Positions 43,886 through 51,816 of a DNA stretch of 64,000 bases are shown here, in pieces. How positions within the stretch are numbered: the stretch's first letter is position 1; each line of letters begins with the position of its first letter. The stretch spans positions 41,592 through 105,591 of the forward strand of contig NZ_QPIX01000013.1 in NCBI RefSeq assembly GCF_003337715.1, read 5' to 3'. The position numbers and the translations under genes were made by a program. The notes beneath the pieces are model-generated. The model made no database searches. It was not told the DNA's origin and worked only from the letters and a program-made list of their open reading frames with translations. Source of the DNA: Ciceribacter lividus. GTDB lineage: Bacteria > Pseudomonadota > Alphaproteobacteria > Rhizobiales > Rhizobiaceae.

Positions 43886-44734
43886 ATGGAGGATTGTGAC
43901 ACGAAGATCGAATTGCTGATCAACGGCAAGGACACGCCCGCCGAGAGCGGACGGAGCTATGACCGTCTGGATCCAGTCACGGGCGAGGTGGAGACCACGG
44001 CGGCGGCGGCGAGCGTTGCCGATGTCGGCCGCGCAGTCGCCTCGGCCGCGAAGGCCTTCGAGGCCTGGTCCAAGACGGGGCCGGGGGAACGACGCACGCT
44101 CTTGATGAAGGCCGCCGACATCATGGAGGCAAAGGTCGGTGACTTTATCGCCGCCATGATTTCCGAGACGGGAGCAACTGGCCTTTGGGCCGGCTTCAAC
44201 GTCAAGCTCGCCGCCGGCATGATCCGCGAGGCGGCGTCGCTCGTCACCCAGATTGGCGGCGAGATCATACCGTCCGACAAGCCGAACACGCTGGCCATGG
44301 GCGTGCTGAAGCCGAAGGGCGTGTGCCTCGGGATCGCGCCGTGGAACGCGCCGGTCATTCTAGGAACCCGCGCCGTAGCCGTGCCGATCGCCTGCGGCAA
44401 CACGGTCGTCCTCAAGGCTTCGGAACTGTGCCCGGCGACGCATCGGCTGATCGGCGAATGCTTCGCCGAGGCCGGCATGCCTGAAGGCGTTCTCAACGTC
44501 GTCAGCAACAGGCCGGAAGAGGCGGCGGAGATCGTCGAAGCGCTGATCGCCGATCCGCGCGTGCACCATGTAAAATTCACCGGTTCCTCGCGCGTCGGAC
44601 GGATTATCGGCCGGCTCGCCGGCGAGCACCTGAAGCCGTCGCTGCTCGAACTCGGCGGCAAGGCGGGCATTGCGGAATTCACCGACCTGCGCTGGGTGAC
44701 GATCGAGGATTCCGGGCAGCACTACCCGTTCTGA
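43886..44734 (+). pseudogene. Aldehyde dehydrogenase with large in-frame internal deletion
   Basis: The first 250 or so residues are a normal NAD-dependent aldehyde dehydrogenase of the vanillin/salicylaldehyde type: LINGKDTPAESGRSYDRLDPVTGEVETTAAAA, CLGIAPWNAPVILGTRAVAVPIACGNTVVLKASELCPATHRLI, HHVKFTGSSRVGRIIGRLA and SLLELGGKA. Directly after GGKA comes the family's C-terminal end, GIAEFTDLRWVTIEDSGQHYPF. The whole catalytic-Cys region and oligomerisation part (about 190 residues) are missing, while the frame stays open. The ELGG Glu is present but the nucleophilic Cys is absent, so the 282-residue product should be inactive as a dehydrogenase. It converges with the GntR gene. Confidence 0.85.
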
Positions 44735-44765
44735 TCGACAGGGCCGGCGGCTAACCCCGCCGGCC

Positions 44766-45455
44766 TTATTCGCCGAGGTCGGCGCGGATGATGTCGGCCG
44801 TCCGGCGATAGTGGTTCTGCAGGAGGGCGACCGCGTCTTCCGTCCGCCTCTCGATGGCGGCCTTGAAAATCTGGGCATGTTCGTCACTGACCTTACGGAC
44901 CCGGAATGCCTTGCGGATCGACAGAGCCCGGTAGCGGTAGAGCCGGTCCGCCAGCTGCTCGCAAAATCCGATCAACGGCTTCGAACCGCAATTGCCGATG
45001 AGCAGCGCGTGAAAGCGGCGGTGATGTCGCTCCCATTCGGGATTGTCCTTGAATGTTTCCGGATCGAGTGAGCGCGGCGTCCGGTCTAGGCGGTGATGGG
45101 CGATCAGCAGTGCTTCTTCCCAGTCCGCTGTCGCCCGTTGTATGGACTCACTCAGTGCGATGCCCTCGACCCAGCAACGCGTCTTCGTCAGTTCCTGCAA
45201 TTCGTCCAGGCTGATCGGCTTGACGAAGAAGCCGCGCTGCTCCTTGCCGATCACCAACTCCTCGCTCGCCAAGCGGTTCAGTGCCTCGCGGATCGGCGTC
45301 TGGCCGGAGCCATAATGCTCCGTCAGGAAGCGCAGCTGCAGCTTGCGGCCGGGCTCGAGTTCCGCAGACAGGATGTCGGCCCTGAGGCGTTCATAGATGC
45401 CTGTTGCCCGGGTAGCCGGGGTTTCTGCGGATTTCTCTATCGTATCCTGGTGCAT
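44766..45455 (-). CDS. GntR-family transcriptional regulator (FCD subfamily)
   Basis: This is a 229-residue regulator with a winged helix (IYERLRADILSAELEPGRKLQLRFLTEHYGSGQTPIREALNRLASEELVIGKEQRGFFV) and an FCD domain carrying WERHHRRFHALLIGNCGSKPLIGFCEQLADRLYRYR and DEHAQIFKAAIERRTEDAVALLQNHY. It is divergent from the amidohydrolase/extradiol dioxygenase operon starting at 45581, with a 14-bp palindrome in the gap, and probably controls that operon in response to a pathway aromatic or its cleavage product. Confidence 0.9.
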   Translation of the reverse strand: MHQDTIEKSAETPATRATGIYERLRADILSAELEPGRKLQLRFLTEHYGSGQTPIREALNRLASEELVIGKEQRGFFVKPISLDELQELTKTRCWVEGIALSESIQRATADWEEALLIAHHRLDRTPRSLDPETFKDNPEWERHHRRFHALLIGNCGSKPLIGFCEQLADRLYRYRALSIRKAFRVRKVSDEHAQIFKAAIERRTEDAVALLQNHYRRTADIIRADLGE

Positions 45456-45509
45456 GTCCGTCTCGTGCGGTTGACTCCGATTTCATATACATCAATCGCC
45501 AGAATTAGA

Positions 45510-45523
45510 AAATTTATAAATTT
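45510..45523. promoter_or_regulatory. 14-bp palindrome in the GntR-amidohydrolase gap
   Basis: AAATTTATAAATTT is a perfect palindrome in an AT-rich stretch of the 125-bp divergent gap. It could be a GntR operator or simply an AT-rich promoter core; the TTGTAT type seen at the other two GntR genes is not present in the same form. Confidence 0.35.
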
Positions 45524-45580
45524 CATATTTACAGAGCTTATTTTGTATTTTATTCCAGGCGTGCCAAGGGAGGAACCGCT

Positions 45581-46639
45581 GTGGCTGGCAATGCGCGTCA
45601 AAACAGGAAATTTGCCTTCGGTCGCAGCTGCGCGTGCTGCGGCGTTGACGTTCATGCGCATGTCGTTCCTCATGACTTTCCCCGCTTCGCCGGAGACGCC
45701 GTCCCGAAGTCATGGCCCTCCATGCAGCCGGCCGATGGCTGCCATCGCACCATGATCGTTGACGGAAAGAATTACCGGACCGTCAGTGACGCCTGCTGGT
45801 CGGTCAAGCGCCGGATTGCCGACATGGATACGGCCGGCATCGGTGTGCAGGCGCTTTCGCCGATGCCGGAACTGTTCAGCTACTGGATGGATCCTCAGCC
45901 GGCCGATGATCTGCTTCGCTATATCAATGACGTAATCGCCGGCATGGTGGATGAGGGCAGGGGCCGCTTTGCGGGCCTGGCGGCGGTTCCCCTCCAGTCA
46001 CTCGACCTCGCCATCGCCGAGCTCCGGCGGGCCATGGAAACGCTCGGCTTCGCCGGCGTCGAGATCGGCAGCAACGTCAATGGCGTGCCGATCGGCGACC
46101 CGCGTTTCCTGCCCTTCTTCGAGGAAGCAGAAAGGCTTGGCGCGGCCGTCTTCGTGCACGCGGTGCGACCGGCCGGCATGGATCGCCTCGTCGGCCCCGG
46201 ACAGCTGCAACAGGTGCTTGCCTATCCGACGGATATCGGACTTGCGGCGGCGTCCTGCATCACGTCCAATCTGCTGTTGAAGCTGCCGAAGCTGCGCATC
46301 GCCTTCAGCCATGGCGGCGGAACGCTGGCGAGCCTCCTGCCGCGTCTCAGGGAAGGCTGGAAGATCTTCCCGGCTCTGGCTGACGCCCTGCAGGCGGATC
46401 CCTATGATCAGGCCCGACGGCTTTATGTCGATTCACTGGTCTATGACGAGCCGACCCTGCGCCATCTTTCGACGATCTTCGGCGATGACCGGATTTTGAT
46501 CGGCACGGATTATCCGTTCAACTTTCATGAGCGTGCGCCGCTTGCCCGCATCGAGGCCGCATTCGAGGATGCGGGCTCACGTGATCGGCTGGCCTTTGCC
46601 AACGCCGCTGCATTTCTGAACATTGAGGAGGCCGCGTGA
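45581..46639 (+). CDS. ACMSD-like amidohydrolase (probable aromatic/semialdehyde decarboxylase)
   Basis: This 352-residue amidohydrolase_2 enzyme has the ACMSD/gamma-resorcylate-decarboxylase metal site: His-x-His in CGVDVHAHVVPHDF (near residue 24), VFVHAVRPAG, the conserved His in IAFSHGGGTLASLLPRL and the Asp in ILIGTDYPFNFHE. Family members decarboxylate ring-cleavage semialdehydes or hydroxybenzoates without oxygen. The start is GTG at 45581 with GGGAGGA upstream. It overlaps the extradiol dioxygenase gene (TGATG), so it likely acts directly before or after ring cleavage. Confidence 0.85.
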   Translation: MAGNARQNRKFAFGRSCACCGVDVHAHVVPHDFPRFAGDAVPKSWPSMQPADGCHRTMIVDGKNYRTVSDACWSVKRRIADMDTAGIGVQALSPMPELFSYWMDPQPADDLLRYINDVIAGMVDEGRGRFAGLAAVPLQSLDLAIAELRRAMETLGFAGVEIGSNVNGVPIGDPRFLPFFEEAERLGAAVFVHAVRPAGMDRLVGPGQLQQVLAYPTDIGLAAASCITSNLLLKLPKLRIAFSHGGGTLASLLPRLREGWKIFPALADALQADPYDQARRLYVDSLVYDEPTLRHLSTIFGDDRILIGTDYPFNFHERAPLARIEAAFEDAGSRDRLAFANAAAFLNIEEAA

Positions 46640-47532
46640 TGTCCGACTTTCCACTCGCCGGACTGAGAAGCGTGGAACTGTCCACGCCGGATCTGGAAGG
46701 ATCCGTCGATTTCTACACCCGCGTCTGGGGCCTTGAAGAGGTCGCCCGGGAGCAGGGCAAGGTCTTTCTGGCAGCCACCGGCAGCGATCACCACGTGCTG
46801 GAACTGAAGCCGGGCGACGCGCCCCTCTTGCGCAAGATCACCTTTCGCGCCCGGTCGCGTGAGGCACTCACCGCGCTGGAAAAGGCTCTGGTGGCCGCCG
46901 GCTGTACGTTGCTGCGCACCCTTGGCCCCGCCGATTCCCCGGCCGGCGGCGAGCGTTTCGTGGTCCGTGAACCGCAGGGCTCGACGCTCGAATTTGTCTT
47001 CGGCGACAAAACGAAAGCGGAACGGATCGTCCCCAACGTCCCGCTGCGGCTGGCGCATGTGAACATCAATTCCAGCGATATCGAAGTGCTGACCGCCCTT
47101 TACCGCTCCGCTCTCGGCTTCCGCCTGACCGACCGGTCGAAGATGATGGCCTTTCTCTGCTGCAACAGCGACCACCATTCGATCGTGCTTGCCGAAGCCG
47201 ACGTCAACGGCCTGAACCATATCGCCTTCCAGATGCCGGACCTCGAATCCGTCATGCGCGGCTCGGGCCACGTGAAGGATGCCGGTTATCCGATCGGCTG
47301 GGGCGTTGGCCGGCATGGTCCGGGCGACAATGTCTTTGCCTATTTTGTCGATCCGACCGGCGTCGTCATCGAATACACCGCCGAGGTCCTGCAGGTCGAC
47401 GAGAATTACCGTTTCCGCGGGCCGTCCGAATGGGTCTGGCCGCCCGGACGCACCGATCACTGGGGCATCGCGCCGCCAAAGAGCGATGCCTGCAAGAAGG
47501 CGCAGGTATCCGTCTCTTTCGCCGGTCCATGA
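46639..47532 (+). CDS. Extradiol ring-cleavage dioxygenase (VOC superfamily, type I)
   Basis: This 297-residue protein has two VOC modules, an N-terminal one (RSVELSTPDLEGSVDFYTRVWGLEEVAREQGKVFLAATGSDHHVLEL) and a catalytic C-terminal one. The iron triad fits: His in LAHVNINS, His in GLNHIAFQM and Glu in GVVIEYTAE, with the active-site His in NSDHHSIVLAEA. It resembles catechol 2,3-/2,3-dihydroxybiphenyl 1,2-dioxygenases. It should open a catecholic ring next to a hydroxyl. I start it at the ATG at 46639, overlapping the previous stop, with GAGGAGG upstream. Confidence 0.87.
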   Translation: MSDFPLAGLRSVELSTPDLEGSVDFYTRVWGLEEVAREQGKVFLAATGSDHHVLELKPGDAPLLRKITFRARSREALTALEKALVAAGCTLLRTLGPADSPAGGERFVVREPQGSTLEFVFGDKTKAERIVPNVPLRLAHVNINSSDIEVLTALYRSALGFRLTDRSKMMAFLCCNSDHHSIVLAEADVNGLNHIAFQMPDLESVMRGSGHVKDAGYPIGWGVGRHGPGDNVFAYFVDPTGVVIEYTAEVLQVDENYRFRGPSEWVWPPGRTDHWGIAPPKSDACKKAQVSVSFAGP

Positions 47533-47569
47533 ACCAATCACCACGACAGTTTTGAGCAGGCAGTTTTCC

Positions 47570-49147
47570 GTGACGAACGACAAAGCAAATAGCGATCATT
47601 ACACAGTCCTGGTTGTGGGCTTCGGTCCCGCCGGCGCCGTTGCAGCAGGCCTTCTGGGCAAGCTTGGCCACCGCACGCTGGTCATCGACCGGCTTGCCGA
47701 CATCTACGACAAGCCGCGTGCGATCGCTCTCGACCACGAAATCCTGCGCCATCTGGACAATATGGGCATCGCTGAAGAGGTCATGCCCCATGTCGCGCCG
47801 TTCACCGCCTCGCAGCACTTTGGCGCCAGGGGTCAGCTGATCCGGCGCATCGACATGGTGCCGGCGCCTTATCCTCTTGGTTACACGCCGAGCATGGTTT
47901 TCACCCAGCCGCCGGTCGAAGCAGCGATGCGGCGCCATGCCGAAGGGTTGGATTGCGTCGATGTCGATCTCGGCGTGGAGCTTATCGGCCTGACGCACGA
48001 TGCCGACGGCGTTTCGGCCGAACTCAAGTCGGCCGATGGCCGCGTCCGGTCGGTCACGGCCGATTATCTCGTCGGTTGCGACGGAGCTTCCAGCACGGTT
48101 CGCCAGATCGTCGGTATCCGCCTGGAGGACCTGATCTTTGACGAGCCCTGGCTGGTCATCGACGTCAAGGTGAATGACGCTGGCCTTGCCAAGCTGCCGC
48201 AGACCTCGGCGCAGTTCTGCGATCCGTCGCGGCCGACCAGCTTCGTGATGGGGCCGAAGAACCACCGCCGTTGGGAGATCATGCTGCTGCCGGGTGAAAA
48301 CCCGCGTGAGATGGAGAAGCCGGAAAATGTCTGGGCGCTTCTGTCTCCCTGGCTGACGCCGGAGGACGGCTCGCTCTGGCGCGCCGCGGCCTACCGTTTC
48401 CATGCCCTCGTCGCCGAAAAATGGCGCGACGGACGAGTCTTCATCGCCGGCGATGCCGCGCACCAGCAGCCGCCGTTCATCGGCCAGGGCATGTGCCAGG
48501 GCCTGCGCGATGTCACCAACCTTGTCTGGAAACTTGACCGCGTGATCAATGGCACGTCGTCCGATGCGTTGCTCGACACCTACGGCGTCGAGCGCAAGCG
48601 CCACGTGATCGAACTGACCGGCAAGATCAAGGCGATCGGCGAGATGATCTGTATCCGTGACCCTGCCGAGGCGGACGCGCGCGACGCGCGCATTCTGGCC
48701 GAGGGAGGAGGCACTCCACCAACGATCACCCGGCAGGAGATCGTTCCACCGCTGCACGAGGGGCTGCTTGCCAACGCGGCCTGCCCGGCCCGGGGCACTT
48801 TGTTTCCCCAGCCCGAAATTCGACAGGCGGAGGGAGACCAGCTCCTGGACAAGCTGACCGGCGCCGGCTGGCGGCTGATCGTCGACGGCAGGAGCGACAT
48901 CGAGGTGCAGGATGTCTCGGCGTCGGCAGCGGAAATCGGCATCAGCGTTGCGACCATCGTTCCACCCGGCTCTGACGGCATGTCGCCCGACGCACTAACC
49001 GAAAAGGACGATGTGCTTGCCCGATGGTTTGATCGCAACGAGACGCGCGCCGCACTGGTGCGGCCGGACCATTACGTCTTCGCCACCGCCCGCACACAAG
49101 CGGAGCTGGCGGCCGAGCTTGGAGAGCTGAAGCGCAAGCTCGGCTGA
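47570..49147 (+). CDS. FAD-dependent aromatic monooxygenase (MhpA/PheA-like)
   Basis: This 525-residue class A flavoprotein hydroxylase has the dinucleotide motif VLVVGFGPAGAVAAGLLGKLGHRTLVIDR (residues 13-41), the DG motif DYLVGCDGASSTVRQIVG and the GD motif GRVFIAGDAAHQQPPFIGQGMCQGLRDVTNLVWKL, followed by the C-terminal thioredoxin-like part. It resembles 3-(3-hydroxyphenyl)propionate hydroxylase and should add a hydroxyl ortho to a phenol group to give the catechol for the dioxygenase encoded upstream. The start is GTG at 47570, 37 bases after that gene. Confidence 0.87.
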   Translation: MTNDKANSDHYTVLVVGFGPAGAVAAGLLGKLGHRTLVIDRLADIYDKPRAIALDHEILRHLDNMGIAEEVMPHVAPFTASQHFGARGQLIRRIDMVPAPYPLGYTPSMVFTQPPVEAAMRRHAEGLDCVDVDLGVELIGLTHDADGVSAELKSADGRVRSVTADYLVGCDGASSTVRQIVGIRLEDLIFDEPWLVIDVKVNDAGLAKLPQTSAQFCDPSRPTSFVMGPKNHRRWEIMLLPGENPREMEKPENVWALLSPWLTPEDGSLWRAAAYRFHALVAEKWRDGRVFIAGDAAHQQPPFIGQGMCQGLRDVTNLVWKLDRVINGTSSDALLDTYGVERKRHVIELTGKIKAIGEMICIRDPAEADARDARILAEGGGTPPTITRQEIVPPLHEGLLANAACPARGTLFPQPEIRQAEGDQLLDKLTGAGWRLIVDGRSDIEVQDVSASAAEIGISVATIVPPGSDGMSPDALTEKDDVLARWFDRNETRAALVRPDHYVFATARTQAELAAELGELKRKLG

Positions 49148-49161
49148 GGAAAATTAGGCGC

Positions 49162-49184
49162 CGAAGCCGCGACCCGCGGCTTCG
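49162..49184 (+). terminator. Intercistronic hairpin before the FAH-family gene
   Basis: A perfect 10-bp stem (CGAAGCCGCG, 3-base loop, CGCGGCTTCG) starts 14 bases after the monooxygenase stop. No T-run follows, so it is more likely an attenuator or processing site than a complete terminator. Confidence 0.45.
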
Positions 49185-49241
49185 CGACAGGAACAGGACC
49201 GCGGGCTTGAAAGACGGCCCGCATGCAAGGAGAGACAGAGC

Positions 49242-50087
49242 ATGAAACTTTCCACCGTCAAGATCGCGGGACGCGTAACCTGGGGCATCGTCGAAGGCGA
49301 GACATTCCACGATGTCGGCGCGGCCATGAAGGCAACCTATCCGGACCTCAAACAGGCTGTTGCCGCCGGTTTCGCGGGTGTCGCCGAGGCGAAGGCCGGT
49401 GCGGCGATCTTTCCGATTTCCGAGGTCGAGTGGCTGGCCGTCATTCCGAACCCGGACAAGATCCTCTGCGTCGGCCTGAACTATGAGATGCACCGGCAGG
49501 AGACAGGCCGTAGCGTCGTTGAGAATCCGACGATCTTCGCCCGTTATGCCAACAGCCAGACCGGCCATCTCGCGCCGATCGTTCGGCCGAAGGTGTCGAG
49601 CGATCTCGATTACGAAGGCGAACTGGCGGTCATCATTTCCAAGCCCGGCCGCTATATCAGCCGTGACAACGCGCTGGAGCACGTGGCCGGCTATTCGATT
49701 TACAATGATGGCAGCGTCCGGGATTTTCAGCGCCATACCCATCAGTTCACGCCGGGCAAGAATTTCCCCGACACCGGTGCCTTCGGTCCCTGGATGATGA
49801 CGCCGGACGAGCTCGGCGATCTCGATCCCCTGCGGATCCAGACCCGCCTCAACGGCGAGGTCGTCCAGGACGCGACCTTCGGCATGATGATCTTCGACGT
49901 GGCGCGCATTATCGAATACTGCTCGTCCTTCACCCGGCTCGAAGCCGGCGACGTGATCGCCACCGGCACGCCCGGCGGGGTCGGCGCCAAGCGCAATCCG
50001 CCGCTGTGGATGAAGCCCGGAGACATTGTCGAGGTCGAGATCGACAAGCTCGGCATTCTGAGGAACCCGATCGGCCAGGAGGCCTGA
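49242..50087 (+). CDS. Fumarylacetoacetate hydrolase family protein
   Basis: This 281-residue FAH-fold enzyme has KILCVGLNYEMHRQETGRSVVENPTIFARYANSQTGHLAPIVRP, the metal Glu pair in DLDYEGELAVIISKPGRYIS, the Asp in YNDGSVRDFQRHTHQFTPGKNFPDTGAFGPWM and the end GDVIATGTPGGVGAKRNPPLWMKPGDIVEVEI. Family members hydrolyse or decarboxylate/isomerise C-C bonds in meta-cleavage and gentisate products. It is the last gene of the cluster and the expected downstream step after extradiol cleavage. AAGGAGAGAC precedes the ATG. Confidence 0.9.
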   Translation: MKLSTVKIAGRVTWGIVEGETFHDVGAAMKATYPDLKQAVAAGFAGVAEAKAGAAIFPISEVEWLAVIPNPDKILCVGLNYEMHRQETGRSVVENPTIFARYANSQTGHLAPIVRPKVSSDLDYEGELAVIISKPGRYISRDNALEHVAGYSIYNDGSVRDFQRHTHQFTPGKNFPDTGAFGPWMMTPDELGDLDPLRIQTRLNGEVVQDATFGMMIFDVARIIEYCSSFTRLEAGDVIATGTPGGVGAKRNPPLWMKPGDIVEVEIDKLGILRNPIGQEA

Positions 50088-50144
50088 CCGGCAGATGCGG
50101 CTGGCCACAAGCGGCCGGTCCGCGAAGACGGATGAGAACTTCAA

Positions 50145-51036
50145 GGGGCTTGTCGCAAACATTTTCGCAGTGCGCGATTATCTCCTGTGCATCCTCATTT
50201 TCATGCTTTGTTAACCTTTTGCAGTCCGAAGAGGCGCGCAAGTAAATCGTTTTGATCGTCGATGGTCCAGCCTCCGGAAAAGCCCAACCCCTTCCGTAGC
50301 CAAAGCATCGCCTCGAAACCCGCGATGGTTCGCCGCGCCGTGTTGAAGGAGTGGAAGCCACCGATCTTTGGCATGTTGTTCTTTACCCGGAAGTGGTCAC
50401 TTTCGATGCCTTGCTGGAGGTGCTTGGTGACATAGTGGACGGGGTCCGGATGGAGAAGCCCATCATCAACCGACGTTTTGATCGTTGATGGGAAGGTGTT
50501 GGCCCCGTCCGTCCCGATCCTGTTCGGAGACAACAAGGGGTCGTCTTTGAGCATCTTGCGGAAGAACCGCTTGGCGGCGTCGAGATCGCGCTTAGCGGTC
50601 AACAGGAAATCCACCGGATTGCCGTGTTTATCGATGGCTCGGTACAGATAGCGCCATTTGCCGCGGATCTTGACATAGGTCTCATCGATCCGAACTGAGC
50701 CGCAATGGGGTCGCCGAAACTGCCGCAACCGTCTTTCGATCATCGGCGCCTAAGCCAATACCCAGCGGTTGACCGTGCTATGATCGACCTCAAAGCCCCG
50801 CTCGCGAAACATCTCTTCCAGGTCACGATAACTGAGCGGGTAGCGCAAGTACCAGGCAACCGCCTGTACAATCAGCCAAGCCTCAAAATGCCTGCCTTTG
50901 AAGTCATCCTTTGATTGGCGCTTCAGCTTCTCGGCAATAGCATTCAGAATCATGGGCTCGCTCCGCAACTTTCGGAGCGCAAATTCCATGTCTATGATCA
51001 ACATGCCGTTAAGCCCGAAAATTTGCGACAAGCCCC
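50145..51036 (-). mobile_element. IS6-family insertion sequence
   Basis: GGGGCTTGTCGCAAA at 50145-50159 is repeated as its exact reverse complement at 51022-51036, giving 15-bp perfect terminal inverted repeats around an 892-bp element of normal IS6 size. No matching 8-bp target duplication flanks it. The right side abuts an IS630-like transposase scrap, and the left side is 57 bp from the FAH gene. Confidence 0.87.
50201..50953 (-). pseudogene. IS6-family transposase with an in-frame amber codon
   Basis: The N-terminal part (FEAWLIVQAVAWYLRYPLSY, then RDLEEMFRERGFEVDHSTVN and RWVLA) is followed by TAG at 50750-50752 and then, in the same frame, by APMIERRLRQFRRPHCGSVR, IDETYVKIRGKWRYLYRAID, RIGTDGANTF and HFRVKNNMPKIGGFHSFNTA, with the D-D-E residues. 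A Tyr is expected at the stop position (LAYAP), so a single base change produced the nonsense codon. The start ATG at 50953 has CGGAGCG upstream. The element is probably inactive unless suppressed. Confidence 0.85.
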
Positions 51037-51113
51037 CTTTGCCTCTTCGAACATGCCGACGATGTAGTCCTCGTGGGCATCGAGACGCGAGCCGCCGCGT
51101 CGGCCCTGTTGCA
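51037..51113 (-). pseudogene. IS630-like transposase scrap
   Basis: About 25 codons read QQGRRGGSRLDAHEDYIVGM followed by FEEAK, a pattern found in the HTH region of IS630-type transposases (G-G-S-R-L-D-A-H-x-x-x-I). It is cut by the IS6 right end. The call rests on a short stretch. Confidence 0.45.
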
Positions 51114-51117
51114 CTCC

Positions 51118-51714
51118 TCACCCCTGCTTATCGAGCGCTGTGAGTGCCTGATCGAGGCCGTTCCATGAGAGGGGGATAGAGATGACGCGACCGGATGCGT
51201 CGGTTAAGCGGATGTGGCCATCCTTGCCGGAGCGCAAGGTTTTGATGGCGGAGGCATCCGGCTTGGCGGTGGCAAAGCAGGCCCCGCCCGCACAGCGGTT
51301 CCAGCTCATGTCGATTGCGCCTTCTTCGTCAGCGCCCGTCTTGCCATTGCCGGAGATGTGAACCATGCCGGGAATGGCGATGTTGGATGGCAGAACGGCT
51401 GTCAGAATGAGTGTCTTGTCGCCGGGGATGCGGCCAAGAGCGATTTGGGCCACCGGCTGGGCCTGCCCCTGAACCTGAACCGTTTCGGAAACTTCGCAGC
51501 TCGTCACCGGTATTGCTGCGGCCTGTCCGTCTTTTCCAGCCGGAAGATTGACGCAGCGTAAGACCCAGTTGCCATATGAGGCCGTGGTGACGGCCGGTTC
51601 TGCCGGAACAGCAGCGGGTTTGCTGTCAGCGGCAAGGCTCGCAAGTGGCGCGCCAAGTGCGAGGCCTGAAAGCAATGCGACACGGAAAAGAGAAGAGCGG
51701 GCAATCAGGGTCAT
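51118..51714 (-). CDS. Invasion-associated locus B (IalB) family protein
   Basis: This 198-residue exported protein has a signal peptide (MTLIARSSLFRVALLSGLAL, cleavage after SLAA) and the IalB domain: TTASYGNWVLRCVNLPAGKDGQ, TSCEVSETVQVQGQAQPVAQIALGRIPGDKTLILTAVLPSNIAIPGMVHI and MSWNRCAGGACFATAKPDASAIKTL, with four cysteines likely paired. IalB proteins occur in Bartonella, Brucella and rhizobia and are linked to host-cell entry or envelope functions; their biochemical role is unclear. It lies 102 bp after the TpsB gene on the same strand and may be a periplasmic helper of the secretion system. The ATG at 51714 is preferred to upstream in-frame codons. Confidence 0.85.
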   Translation of the reverse strand: MTLIARSSLFRVALLSGLALGAPLASLAADSKPAAVPAEPAVTTASYGNWVLRCVNLPAGKDGQAAAIPVTSCEVSETVQVQGQAQPVAQIALGRIPGDKTLILTAVLPSNIAIPGMVHISGNGKTGADEEGAIDMSWNRCAGGACFATAKPDASAIKTLRSGKDGHIRLTDASGRVISIPLSWNGLDQALTALDKQG

Positions 51715-51816
51715 GTTATGGTCCGGTAAGTTGCCGCACCGGTCCGGTTTGGCAAGGCTGTTGAAACAGGCCCACCCGCTGCAAGGCTGTGGCGGGTGGG
51801 TATATGGAAGCAAAAG

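Noticed and set aside
43751..44734. Aldehyde dehydrogenase start at 43751
   Set aside because: The first 45 codons overlap the HbpS-like gene and show no family similarity; the ATG at 43886 starts the conserved region.
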